From Beta vulgaris subsp. vulgaris (Eukaryota; Streptophyta; Magnoliopsida; Caryophyllales; Amaranthaceae): DNA of 64,000 bases. The stretch lies in the NCBI RefSeq assembly GCF_026745355.1, contig NC_079205.1, forward strand, positions 627,283 through 691,282. The letters run 5' to 3'. This document shows, in pieces, positions 23,566-35,639 of the stretch. Within the stretch, counting starts at the first letter, position 1, and each line of letters begins with the position of its first letter. A program made the position numbers and the translations under genes. The notes below the pieces were generated by a model. It ran no database searches. It was not told the origin of the DNA and worked only from the letters and a program-made list of their open reading frames with translations.

Positions 23566-24363
23566 ACACGTTTCATGGAAGACTCTTCGAATTAAATCAC
23601 TATCTTTTCCATTTCTGCCATTTTTCGGATGTAGGTAAATTATTTTGTGCACTGCCAGTATAGCAAAGCTCAATATTTCCAAGAATATGCAGTTTTCGGA
23701 GGCCAAAGAGGCTTTTTCTCAGGCTCTCAGCTTGTGTATATATTCTGCTTTGGTATTGGAGAATAGGGAAGTAGGTATGGTTGCATTATGTGATATAGCA
23801 CCTTATCTCCATCACAAGCTTTTTAGTTTTTACTATTACTGGGATTAGCTGGTATGCTATATAACGTTTTTGGTTACTATGGGATATTGGATACGTGAGG
23901 GGTAACTTCTTGTGGTGAACTTTTTTTTTTTCTATTTCGTGGGTGATTCAGTTAGAGGATCGATAGGATTGTTTGGGGTCAGGTATTTAGTCGAGCATCC
24001 TTATGGGATAGGGTGGTTTAGTTTCATAGTCATGTGCGTTTCTTTGACCTGTCCTTTTCTCCTTTAATATGTTACCAGAGTCCTTTTTCTTTTTTGCTTA
24101 ATTTCGATAGGCATCTGTTCACCCTTGTAATCCTTCTTTTTGCTGTTTTTGATGGAGCTTTCCTTATCTAGAAACCAAATTACATGGAATTCTGTTTTAC
24201 ATGATAGTCCAAGACTATGCATTGCTGTCAAGTAAGATCTGTTTTTCTTCATAACATTTGTGGCCACTTATTCATATGGAGATATGGTAAAAGAGAATGG
24301 GCAAAACCAAATAGTATTTACTGGAGATGCATTTCCTTAAAAATTCACATACATATGAATTAA

Positions 24364-24650
24364 ATTATTGTTGCCTTATCTATCGTCCTATGCCAAACAA
24401 GCCGTTTAAATTTACACAAAGTCCAACTGTCCAAGTAAAATAGAGTTACTATCCCTCATATCAAGAAGAAATTGCCTGTATTTTTTGTATTGTTGAGGAT
24501 GTGGTGCAATTATTGTTGCCTTCTATCGTCCTATGCCAAACAAGCCGTTTAAATTAACACAAAGTCCAACTGTCCAAGTAAAATAGCGTTACTATCCCTC
24601 ATATCAAGAAGAAATTGCCTGTATTTTTTGTATTGTTGAGGATGTGGTGC
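24364..24650. repeat. 145-bp tandem duplication
   Basis: Units 24364-24508 and 24509-24650 are nearly identical: ATTATTGTTGCC at the start, GGATGTGGTGC at the end, with a few substitutions and a 3-base deletion. Located just upstream of the p24 start codon, in the inferred leader intron. Confidence 0.9.
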
Positions 24651-24762
24651 TCAATGTCGAGGCTGTCATTGATGATTAACGTGATGTAGTTATTTGTTTA
24701 CTATTGAGGTTTTTCTCGTCATCACTGCTTCTGATACTGTCTCTGTTTTTGGTTTGATACAG

Positions 24763-27700
24763 ATGAAACTCTCTTGGTCGGTTTCAGTAGCTATTCTGCT
24801 GCTGGCCCTGTCCAGCCTACAACTGGCATTTGGCCTTAGATTTGTAATTGATAGAGAGGAGTGTTTCTCCCATAATGTTCAGTATGAATGGGATGTAGTC
24901 CATGCCTCTTTTGTTGTGATTAAGTCCGACTCTCCATGGCGTACAGATGATGGTGTTGATTTGGTGGTGAGTGGAAACTGCTTACTTATCTGTGCTATTA
25001 ATTCAGAAAATTAACATCTATCACTTGTGTCTTCTTTATTGATTTTTGTGAGGAATGAAATTTAAGGTTAGGCCTTGGAAGGCCTAACTTAACTTGGTAA
25101 TGGAAAGTATATTGTTAACTGTTATAAGTGAACCAGTAAAGCAAAGTAGGTTGTGTTTGCTCTAGATGACATTGCATGATTATCTTCTTCTATTCGTTGA
25201 GGGTGAACGATCAAAGCTGTCACAGACTCACAGTACACCACTCGTCTTTCGGAGTGCATGATTAAGCTATTAACATAATCTGACTTAAGTGAGATTAATA
25301 CTTAGAAAAATTCCTTTTTTTTTAACAACACACTCGAAGGTGGAAGAGAAGGGGAATGTGGAACATAAATATGGTAAATATGTAAATATGAGCTGTTTAC
25401 GATATAATCTGGTGAACTTGGTATACAAGGCACTTTCATAGTTTAAGTAAGACCATTTTGTCATATGTGGTCTTGACCATTTTAAAGTCGCATGTAGGAT
25501 AGAACAGGAGTTCTTTTCCCTTTTTTGTTTTTAAGAGGGGGGGGGGGGGTTGGGTGGGTGGGGAGGGGTTGCATAGCCTGCGAAGTATATACATGTCACT
25601 TTCTACTTTGAGTTCTACCTGATTCTTGTAGCTCCAAAGAAAAGGACAATTCATAAGAATCTTCAAATGAAGGACCCAATCACCCAACTAGTAGTTCGGC
25701 TTTTACGGATGGGTTTGAAAGTCCTTAATCTCTTTTGAATCACCCTCCCACTTGCCAGCCCCATCACTACCACCACCCTTACCCAGGCCTAGTTGTCACT
25801 ACAAAGTCGCCCGACCCTCACCACTCTCCCGGCTCCTCCCCTACCACCTCTGTCTACAAAATTTCAGAAATAGGATATCAGGTTAGATTAATAGTTTTTT
25901 TGGGGGGGATTAGCTGTACAAGGGAAGAAAATTTGATAGATAATGGCGGGTAAAGTGTAAAATTCCAAAATTCGAACAGACAAAAATCAGAAATTTTATG
26001 ACATAAAGTGATTGTCTGGGATAGAATTGATAGTGGCTTTGAAGGATTTCGTAAATTCTTCTGCAAAGGCCAAAGGGGTTTAATTGTGTCAGCTTGGATT
26101 AGTGATGCCATTGCTTAAGGCTCAAAGCTAATGGCAGTTTTGTTGGTTGAAGATGAAACGCTATGATTTTTGTAATAAATTTGTATTGTTCTTGAAATTG
26201 TCAATGATATCTTGGGACTTTCTGGAAAGAAATTGATATTAGGTTAATTTTCTACTGTGAGCTGCTTGCAATGTATTTCATTGGTAGCCTTACTTCTATA
26301 AACTTCATATCATTGAAGGACGTGTTGCTTTCTAGTAAATATCTCCCTTTTCTTTTATGAAAGAAAAATCGATAAATGAAAATGACTTTGCCAAATTGAA
26401 AAATACTTAGTTCGATAGAATTAAGAGATTATGCTAATATATGTGATCAGAAGGGTAAAGTTGTAAACGCTTCATAATGAAGTGTAAAACAACAGTCAAC
26501 CAAAGAAAAAAAACTCTGGAACAACATTTTGGAGTATTATTTAGCTGTGTCATTGCTGTATTCTACAAACTTTGGCTATACAGTGATACAAGGTTCCTTG
26601 ATTTTTCAGGTGAAAGGACCTGAACACGATCAAGTCCATGACAGTCATGATCGGATTAGTGATAAGTTTGACTTTGTTGCTCATAAAAAAGGAGCTTATA
26701 GTTTCTGTTTCACTAATAAGTCACCCTACCATGAAACAATTGATTTCGATGTACAAGTCGGGCATTTTACATACTATGACCAGCATGCAAAGGATGGTAA
26801 GACTGCAGTTTTGAGTGTTTCTCTATTAGCTTAGTATGAGCTTTCTAGTATATTTATATAGGCTGAGACATCTGTTTGCTAATTTTCTGTGATTTGTTTC
26901 AGAGCATGTGAAACCCTTGATAGAACAGATTGAAAAGCTAGGTGAATCGCTTTACAACATTCAGTTTGAGCAGCACTGGCTTGAGGCACAGACTGATCGA
27001 CAAGCACTAGGTACTTGCATTTTTTTCTTGGGTTGAGTTTTCTACCATTTCAGATGACTCTATAACTTCAAAATACTTTTAAATTGTATGCTTGACCACC
27101 TAGTTGTCGGCTTGTTGCTCCTTTAGTTGCTAAAATTGTCATAAAATATTTTGGTGTGTTCTTTCAGGTTACAACCTTAACTAGTGTTGAATGGCTAAAC
27201 ACTGGTAGTTATATTTGAATATTTAATACTAAGTGATCGTCATTGATAGTGGTGGCGGTGGTTGTAGTTCTTTTGGTCTCTCATTGGAACAGCCTCTCTA
27301 GAAGTGTTGACTAATAGCAGGGCATTAATGTTGGGTAATTATCATTGGTTCTGGCGATCGTGGTTGTTTTGTGTGTTTAATGTTGTGGACTTATAGGTTG
27401 ACATAGAAAACCGAATACTTTCTCTATTCCGCAGTAGATGACCAGATGTCACTCTTTCAGTTCTTGTCAACTCTAGAAATACTCTCACGTCTCACCTCTC
27501 CTTTTGTTTTTCTCCCTTCATCCGGAGTGAACAGTCCACAGTCCACACTATCTCAACCCTCTACACTTGAGGATATGATACATTTTGAGTACAAGACCAG
27601 AGACCTTAAGATAGTTGAACAAATTCTATTTACTCGTTACTAATCCTAGTAAGGATATTACTGGAACGTTATCTACATTTCTTACTATTTACACGAAATG

Positions 27701-28202
27701 TGATGGTTTTTGTTTGGACATTTGAAATTAGTTCATGTGACTTACTAGCTGACTATTATTTCCGGACAGCAGGAGTAAAATTTTAGAGTTAAGCTTATTA
27801 TAGTCATGTCATGTGTTCTGTACTAAGGGTATTCAGTTAAACGTTGCGTAAAAGTATTTGAAAGTCAAATAGAATTAGGTTCACCTGGCAAAGAATGTCG
27901 GTTATTTCACCCCTCTCCCACCCAGGGATCTTTCTTGTTGCTTATTTTTCCGGTCACCCTCCCCCTCAGGCCTCAGGTATTATTCGTCTTGGTCAATTTA
28001 CGTTTTTCAATAACGTATCAATTTATGATGATTGTAATGATTGTCAATTCTCCCATATGACAATGCAGTGAACGAGGCTATGAGCAAGAGAGCAATCCAC
28101 AAAGCCGTTATGGAATCACTTGCACTTGTTGGCGCAAGCGTGTTGCAGATATATCTTTTGCGGCGCCTATTCGAAAAGAAGCTTGGTACTTCAAGAGTCT
28201 AA
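24763..28202 (+). CDS. p24 family cargo receptor, beta subfamily (4 coding exons, 210 aa)
   Basis: Type I membrane protein of the emp24/gp25L/p24 family, cycling between ER and Golgi in COPI/COPII vesicles and helping to sort cargo such as GPI-anchored proteins. Exons: 24763-24966, 26610-26796, 26903-27010, 28069-28202. A signal peptide (residues 1-24) is followed by a GOLD domain with the conserved Cys34 and Cys101 pair, then the KSPYHETIDFDV and AYYDQHAKD-like blocks, a coiled-coil segment (about 105-175), one membrane helix (about 179-197) and a short cytosolic tail, RRLFEKKLGTSRV, with basic and Phe residues of the coat-binding type. The sequence order matches plant p24-beta proteins (208-214 aa). 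The ATG follows the acceptor AG directly, so the 5' UTR must lie in an upstream exon. AATAAA at 28315-28320 is a likely polyadenylation signal. Confidence 0.95.
25530..25572 (+). repeat. Poly-G tract with G-quadruplex potential in p24 intron 1
   Basis: A run of about 15 G is followed by TTGGGTGGGTGGGGAGGGG, giving at least five G-runs of three or more separated by loops of one or two bases. This meets the usual G-quadruplex pattern on the + (RNA-sense) strand. Homopolymer length may be a sequencing artefact. Confidence 0.7.
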
Positions 28203-28672
28203 AAAAAGCTTCTTCACATTTGTGATTTGCTTGCTATTTATACTTTTGGAAAGTAGCTTAGTTTTGCTTTAGGCCTTTCTAGTTATTTTTTTCCTTTCTT
28301 TATATTTATATCGAAATAAATATTGTACAATAGAGATCACAAAAGAGGTAATTTATAGTTTCAAACAAGATTTGTTGTTTAAGCACTTTGTTATTTGCGT
28401 ATATTATACTGATTTTTTGGCCACGAAGATTTCTTTTAATAAGCCAGCCAGTTGAGGATGGAGTTGTGCATAGATTTCTTTAATATGAATTCCTTCATTC
28501 ATCTCCAAACGATGTAATTTGTTTAGGTTTAATTTCTCAAGATGGTTGAGTTGGCGAATAGAAGAATAACTAAGCTTGCCATATAATGGAAAATGTTACT
28601 TCCTTTGCTCCTTTTTATAAGGCACGTACAATTATGGAGAGAGCGAATTCTGATCGCTAATTACTTTTGATA

Positions 28673-28766
28673 CATAGTCTAACAGCATTATTAAGATGTA
28701 TTTGACGGTATGATTTTATCTGTCATAGTCTAACAGCATTATTAAGATGTATTTGACGGTATGATT
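28673..28766. repeat. 51-bp tandem duplication
   Basis: CATAGTCTAACAGCATTATT begins at 28673 and again at 28724, each followed by the same AAGATGTATTTGACGGTATG run; the second unit is cut short at ATGATT. Confidence 0.85.
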
Positions 28767-28771
28767 ACCAA

Positions 28772-28858
28772 CCAAGGCTTGGCATAGTGGTAAAGGTTCG
28801 GCCTCATGATGACAGAAAATTTATTAAGTTCGCTCTCTGCCTCTCTCCAAAAAAAAAA
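28772..28858 (+). mobile_element. Possible SINE fragment
   Basis: CCAAGGCTTGGCATAGTGGTAAAGG is box-A-like, AAGTTCGCTCT is a weak box B, and the piece ends in a run of ten A. It differs from the 3529/20322 family. TGACAGAAAATT occurs both inside and just after the A-run, so the edges are unclear. Confidence 0.4.
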
Positions 28859-29788
28859 TGACAGAAAATTAATATTTATTTAACATTTCAGACAACTTAG
28901 ATATTTATTTCAAAAAAGTGTCCAACGTATAGTATTTATTAACAAAACTTCCTTCTAGGATTTGTGATGATCTTAGCATTATCTTCTAATGATTGAGTAG
29001 TAGTAACTGTCAAAAAAAATTGAACAATAAGGTTGTACCGTATACACATACTTCAGATTTTGTCAGCTACTTCAGGTCTTCAGCTAGAGTACTAGTCGAA
29101 AAATATTGTCAAAGTCTCTATGGCTCAAAAATATACTTCCTCCGTTTTTTTTATATATATTGATTGAAACTTTTTTTTTACAACACCCAAAACCCGAATT
29201 ACCCTCACCACAATTGGCTACATTTTTTGGTTTAGTTGTACAAATTCCAACATCTCACAAGGATTAATAAACTAGGCAACACTCAGATTGCAGATTCCTC
29301 TATCAATATCCATTCATCGAAATTCGCTTTCGGAGAATAAGAATGCTCACAACCAAGGAAAGAAAACGTTTCAAGGCAAACATCGAGCAAAATCACAAGG
29401 CAAAAACCAAGACCACTTCACTGATACAGAAGCCAAAAGTTATATCACAAACCAAAAAAAAAAAAAAACTTTACAACTCAAAAGCACAAGAAGAAATGGA
29501 GAGTAAGAAAGGAAAACTTCCGTTTTTTTTGTTTTTTTTTGTTTTTAATAATGACCCACACAATTCAGTACATATAAATACAATATAAGAGTCTTCTTTT
29601 TCATATTTCCTTCCCACACCAACTCATTCCAACAGCACAGAGAAAAGAAAAAAAAATTGTGTTGTTCCAGGAAGCTAGCAGCCTATCACAACTCTTACAT
29701 CTTTGTCTTTTGAGAGAAATGTGTTGGGGTGGGATCTCAGCCAAACATCCCCTTGCCATATCAAGTCTTACGAGAAGAAACCGTCTCA

Positions 29789-32700
29789 TTAAGAGTGCAC
29801 ATCTGGGGCTTGTACACAGCATAACCACTTTTTCTGCAAAGACGAACGAGGTTGAAATACAAGTCAGACGTGTAATCAGCTTAGCCTCTTAGTTCCTAGT
29901 TTGTCCCACATCTTGTGACATATAAAAAAAATGAAGTTTGCTGTCATGAAAGAATCAGTTTTCTCCAGCATGGACATGTTGAGCATTTATAAAAATTTTC
30001 CCCTTCTCTACAACAAATTGTTAACAAGTTTCACTACTTCCATATACTCCCTCAATCCAACGCAGAGCTCAGTTAACAAAGTACCATCTTGGGATGTTTC
30101 TGAGCTCAGTTAACATACTACGTTTGCTAAATTTATTATTCTGAAGCTAGGACCCCCACCTACCCACCCAATTCCCCCCTCTGCCATTTCTGCCATTTCT
30201 GCCCTCTTAATCTACAACCCCAAAGTAATGTTAACTCAAATCTCTGGAATTGAGGGAGTATGACATGAAGCATGCCCAAATTTCAACATATCTGACTAGG
30301 GATTGGAAAGGCATTTCAAAAACTCAAGATACCAAACGAGCACCATTAGACAGGATTCAAGTTACTGATAGATCCTATAAACACATACCCCTAAAACAGA
30401 AAACATCATGTCTAGCAAACAAAAACAAACAAAAAAGCTGTTATGACTACTTAAATTGAGCATCATTTTGCTTTGTTTTTGTCCCAATAGAAGAACTCCA
30501 GACGAATAGACCACAACAAAGTTAGCTCCAGGTCCACATCAAAAAAGAAAGGGACCCTAAACAGGAAATTATTTGTACATCTCCCAGAGAATAAAAAAGA
30601 CAGCCAAGATAATACAGATGCGAGAATAGTGAAATAAAAAAGAGCTTACAGGCTGAGATTTGGTAGGCTCCATCCCGGACCTAGATGTGGGCTGGCTCTT
30701 CCCAGGGGACTCAGGTTTCCCACCTGTTTTCTTTTCATCCCTGGCCTTGTTAAAAATCACAGTGAATCCCTCCGCTGAAGCTGGGTCATTGACGTCCCAT
30801 TCACCAAACTTGGGCAGTGGCCTTCCCTTGTCCTGTCAACAGCAATAAAAGGGTCAAGGCCTTGTGCGCTGTGCAGCATGCTCATCCATTGAAGGATCAG
30901 AGAAGAGTGAAGATGCAATAAGAGATTAGATGAGAATTATTTCCAGCAACTTAGCAAATCTCAGGAGAAATAACAGCTGGAATTCTTGCTTTTGTTAAAA
31001 ATAAACTACTATATTTTATGTTTCCCAACATAGGAACCCATAGACAAACCACAACACCAATTGAACAGATCAAATTAATAAGGTCCCTACACCAAACATG
31101 TAGATCAGATGCACAAAATTGACATTGATTTTGCAAAGTGCGAAAATCATGAGGAAAATAATGGGGAAAATCTTGTAATTTACCAACCAACAAAGGTAAG
31201 ACACAGGTTGGGAAACAAATTAAAAATCAAATGTCCCTCAAAAGGCATAGCATCAACAAAAAGTAACAAATATCTGACCCTACATCGCTTGTAATAGCTT
31301 CGAGTGGCTTTTTCTTGTGAATGTGCAAGCCTACAAGATAAGATTCCAAAATTCAAAGATGTTGAGACTTGAATCTTGTGCAAAATAAGAAAGCTGCTTA
31401 AAGTATCATCGCACCTCTTTTTAAACAATTCTTATGCCATGAAAGACAGAAAAGGTGGTTCCTAAGTCAATAGGAGTCCAGAATCAACAGCCCAGGTAAA
31501 GTGAAGAAAACATTTCTTTGATTCATAACAGAGTTCTTACTTATAAATAAAACATATAATTCAGAATTGAGTGTCATAACTCAAAGAAGCGATTAAAATC
31601 ACCATATGCTTCATCCTAAAGCATAGTATTCTCTATCAAAATGAAATAAAAATTGGAACACTAAGATTCATGACTTGGATCTTGGAAGATTTAAAAAGCA
31701 GCAATTTGAACAACTGAGCAACAAAAGGCGTGCCTCTAGCGGCACCTTTTTGAGGTCTCAAAGCCCATCACTCAGCAATTCAGCTCACACTTTATAATGC
31801 TACGCAACACCAGTACTAAAATAGATTCAACTCAAATGTTAAGCAAGCAACTTTATATCCTTGTATTTGCCAGCATTACATATAAAATCCACTTTGCACG
31901 TGATATAGCCAGCCCAAACAAAAGCAAGCACTGAGGCTTATCTCAGATAGACCAACAACGATTTAGCTGCCAGCTTGACAATTCCTATAGCACAGACTAA
32001 AATGACCTTGAATTCAGTTTTTAATATCAACAACTTAGGACCCTCTAACCTCCAAAACCTCACAACAGAGCAACAAGAAAGACAAAAGCTTGCATAGTTT
32101 GTTCATCAAAAGGATCCAAAGAGTACCAAGAAAACCATAAGACAACCAAATGTAATGGACAATAAAATTATCCACCACTTCTACATATTCATCCCCATTA
32201 GTCCCTGAATCTAAACGCCAACTTTTGGCTACGCCGTGCTAACCTAAAAGGGTAGTAGAACACCCAAAAATTAGAGATGTAAAAGATGAAAGCATTGAAC
32301 TAAGTATGATTATCAAAAATTAGAAACTTAGACAGGATAAAAGACGGTTCTAGACTTCACTCCATGAAGTTGTCATTCAAATTTGTGCGGCTGAAACATT
32401 TTTCGAAAAATTGCCCAACCTCTTATACTTCTTTCAGCTCATGCCATAAAAAAAAACCTACTCCATTAAGAGCATGTCTCAAACACAAGGAAAAGAAACA
32501 ATTCAAAGTTCGGTGAATGGCTATGCTTTCAAGACCCGAGTTTAGCTAAATACATCACTAGCACACAACTTTTACATAAAGTTCAAGTCACCATCTATTC
32601 ACTTCAAGACAATGATACTTTCCAGCAACACCACACTTAACGGCCAAGAAAAAAAGAAAAGAACCAAAAGAAGGGGAAAAAGAAAGAAAAAGAGTTCCTT

Positions 32701-33285
32701 TGTTTTTAGCAAGGATACATATTGATAACAATTAATTAGGTTGTTCTAATAATGAAAATTCACCAAAACCCATGAATCTCCATATAATGAGAAAACCAAA
32801 GGCCACCCAACAACCACTAATTGCATCCAAAACATCTCAAACTAAAAGGGTCAATTTTAATTCTATGAAATTTCAAGAAATTGTGAAACAAATAAAATTC
32901 CAAAATCAATATTCTACCCACAAAAATCAACATGAGCTAAACTGAATCAAGAAACTAAAAATGGTAATTTCAACCATTACAAACACATCAATCAAGCAAC
33001 AAAATAGCATAAAGAAGGGAAATCAAATAAAAGGAACAATTTTTAAAAATAGGGTCAAACAAGAAATCAAATCAATCCACAAAAAAATACCCAACAAATG
33101 ACAGATAAAACCCAGAAGAAAAAAAGGCGGATCAAATCCAAAAACACATCAAAAACACAAAAAACAAGCAAAATTGCGATGAATCTAGGGTTAGAACATA
33201 GAAAAACAACAATAATAAACACGAAAAAGAGAATAATTAACATTAATTTAGGGGTAAAAAAGGCTTAATTTCAACTTACCGTCAT
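29789..33285 (-). CDS. NOI: NOI/RIN4-family small protein (3 exons, 77 aa)
   Basis: Member of the nitrate-induced (NOI) family, the short relatives of RPM1-interacting protein 4, which act at the plasma membrane in immunity and trafficking; larger RIN4 proteins are targets of bacterial protease AvrRpt2. Exons on the minus strand: 33285-33280 (ATG ACG only), 30832-30650, 29833-29789. The spliced protein starts MTDKGRPLPKFGEWDVND, carrying the PxFGxW core that is the AvrRpt2 cleavage site in the family, then a Gly/Ser/Pro/Lys-rich linker and the C-terminal KKWLCCVQAP block, whose Cys-Cys pair is the usual acylation site for membrane attachment. Length is normal for single-domain NOI proteins. 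Introns are 2447 and 816 bases. The leader upstream is strongly pyrimidine-rich on the sense strand. Confidence 0.92.
30047..30258. mobile_element. Stowaway-type MITE
   Basis: TA-flanked. The left end CTCCCTCAATCCAACGCAGA pairs with the right end TCTCTGGAATTGAGGGAG; inner GTTAAC words are also in inverted order. Located in intron 2 of the NOI gene. Confidence 0.75.
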
Positions 33286-33289
33286 GAAT

Positions 33290-33480
33290 ACAGAAAGAGG
33301 GAGGGAGAGAGATTCGAATGAGGAGAGAGAAATGAAAAGAAAAAAGGGGGAGAACGAAGATTGGAGGTAGAGAGAGAGAGGGCCAAAATGTAGGAAGAGA
33401 AAATAAGAGGAGAGAGAAAGTGAGAAGAAATGGGAAATTTTTTTGATGATGACGAACTTTGTGAGTTGGGAGGAGAGAGA
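33290..33480 (-). promoter_or_regulatory. Pyrimidine-rich leader/core promoter of the NOI gene
   Basis: The + strand is a GA-repeat tract (GAGAGAGAGAG, GGGAGGGAGAGAG), that is a CT-rich tract in the gene's sense, immediately upstream of the ATG. Such Y-patches/CT-repeats are typical of plant leaders and TATA-less promoters. The exact start site is unknown. Confidence 0.5.
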
Positions 33481-33599
33481 ATGAGAGAAAAGCCAGAAAT
33501 AGGCATGTGAACGTGGGGACTTTTGAGAGGCTAGAATACATGGTCGTTTTGAACAGCAGGTGATAGTCTAATGATGTTAAGTGTTGACGTCAATCTCTT

Positions 33600-35639
33600 A
33601 CTAAATCTCACCTCTTACCGTAGGGACACTTAAATTATCGTCATTTGTAAAGGATTTCAACTTACCTATTTAAAATAGAAAAATGAAATTGCTATATCAT
33701 TTGTGTGTTTGACGGGAAAAAAAAGTTGACGGCGTTTGTGTTGGTTTTTGGTATAGCCTATAGGAGAATTATGGGTCATTGTCATTTTTCTTCTTCACTT
33801 TTGCTTTTGGCCCTCTTCTTCAATTTATTAGTACAAGCAACTTGGGATATTTATTTGGTGGATGGAACAAGGGGCCAATGAGGTTGAGGGATGAGAGTTG
33901 GACTAGTATAGAGAATAGTGCATGTTGGGTTTTAAGATGTATGGTGTGTAGGAGGTGGTTGCGGATGATATGTGTATAATTGGTTAAAAGTGTTGTTGAT
34001 TTTAGTTTGATGAGAGATGATAGGTATCATTATTGAGAATAGATGAAAGAGAACTTATCGAGGTGAATTGAACAGGGTCAGTGCTAACATAAGCATCATG
34101 AGATATGATAATTGTTGATCTGAATAATGCAGTTATGAGACTATATAATAAAGTTTTTTGAGAAACAATTGAAAGAAAACACTATTGATGTGGATAGTTG
34201 GCGTGGAAAAGAAAGTTTTAATAGTTGGATGTTAATGTTCATATTGTAACAGATAGGGGTAAATAAAAGGAAAATGATTCTATGTAAGCAACTTGTAAGA
34301 ATAACGTTTTGATAACTGTAGTTAATCCCGCTGATTGGGGATTGAGACAATAAATAATGTTGTTGTTATTGTTGTTGTTGTATCATGACTATCAAACTAT
34401 GTATTATGTGTGGAGATTTTGTTCAAGGTTGTATGTGATTTATTTTTCATTTTTTATGATTCGTAATTTTTATAAAATTCGTAAAATACTTATGATAAAT
34501 TCACGAATCTCACATTAACTAAATCACAATTCATAAAAATCTGTAAAAAAAACTCCTTGCATTTAGCAAATTAATATTAAATACTTTATCAAACTAATTG
34601 TAATAATTAACAAGTACTACACACATGTTGGTTGTTACACAAGTCTTATTCTACATGTTGGAGATAAGAGGCCCATGATCAATTATCTTAACTCTTGTCC
34701 ACTTCAACCATCTTTTCAATGATTCTTGACATATCTAACCTTTACAAAATAGCATTGTAAATAAAGATAAAAAGGATGCCAAAACTCCTCTTAGCAATTT
34801 TTTTGGTTTTACACCTCACTTAGTAACTTAAATTTAAGCGAAGTATTAACTATCAACAAGTATAATTTTAACTTAATCAAACATATTAGCTTTAAGCACT
34901 ACAAATGTTCCAGTTGTCGGCCATATGGTTTAGGCTCAAATTCAGATACGTTGAAGTTTAACATCTCAATTTGGTTTTTGAAAAAGAAAAAAAGTAAATT
35001 AGAAGCTTTAAGAGTTTTATCAAAAACATCACTCCAAAACTTCTTAAATCCGCCTCGCGCCCATCAAACAGTTCCAACTTTTACCTTTCCTTTTTTTTCC
35101 CAAACCACCACCACCCTCGATTGCCACCACCTCCAGCCCCACCATCACCTCCTCTACCACCCAACTTTCGAATTTTTTTCGGTGACATGGGTGCCCGTGT
35201 CCCCAATTAAAATCAATTACGAGATGGGTAGTGACACGTAGTAATGGGTGGCAGAGGTAGGTAGGTGGTGGCAGGTAATCGCAGGTAATAACAAGGGTAG
35301 GAAAAAGAAATAGAATAAAATAGTAAATTAAAAGTAATCCAATACGATTTTAAGAAATTTTACGACGATGTTTAACCACCTTCTTTGAAAAAAAAACAAC
35401 CAAAGTACCAAACAGTCAAACACCCTAATTTGAAGTACTGCTCACGTTACTGACTTACTGGAACATCCGGAAGGTCACTGTAAAAGAACCCAGAAAAAAA
35501 TAAACTCGTATGAAATTGAAATAAATAATTGACAAAAACCCCTTCTTCTCCTGGCATTCATGTAGTTGCTCCTGAACCTCTGCAAATGCCCAAGATTAAA
35601 AAAAATGGTTGAGTAAATACTAATTACCCAAAATTTAAT
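33600..35639. other. Divergent intergenic region, NOI to PPR gene
   Basis: No convincing gene. Around 34320-34380, GCTGATTGGGGATTGAGACA followed by repeated TTG resembles the microsatellite-tailed 3' end of plant RTE-type LINEs or related retroposons; no reverse-transcriptase coding can be read upstream. A CCACC-rich stretch at 35095-35160 is low complexity. The PPR promoter must lie near 35400-35600. Confidence 0.4.

Larger units (their letters stand above)
21465..24762 (+). other. Inferred 5' UTR exon and long leader intron of the p24 gene
   Basis: A non-coding leader exon probably runs from about 21465 to 21664, where a strong donor GTAAGT begins. The acceptor GATACAG ends at 24762, directly before the p24 ATG. 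The intervening 3.1 kb has no intact gene; it holds a decayed LINE-like stretch (about 23270-23560) and a 145-bp tandem duplication (24364-24650). RNA data would be needed to confirm the splice. Confidence 0.5.
28203..29788. other. Convergent intergenic region, p24 to NOI gene
   Basis: Holds the p24 3' UTR, a 51-bp tandem duplication (28673-28766) and a SINE-like piece (28772-28858). At 29140-29150 a lone TACTTCCTCCG resembles one Stowaway end. The right part (about 29580-29788) should be 3' UTR of the minus-strand NOI gene. No further gene is seen. Confidence 0.5.

Noticed and set aside
23223..23663. 146-codon ORF as an intact gene
   Set aside because: The resemblance to LINE sequence jumps between frames and the frame has no continuing domain, so it is treated as a relic.
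34351..34382. TTG microsatellite as a regulatory repeat
   Set aside because: More likely the tail of an old retroposon, but no coding or target duplication supports a precise call, so it is mentioned only in the regional note.
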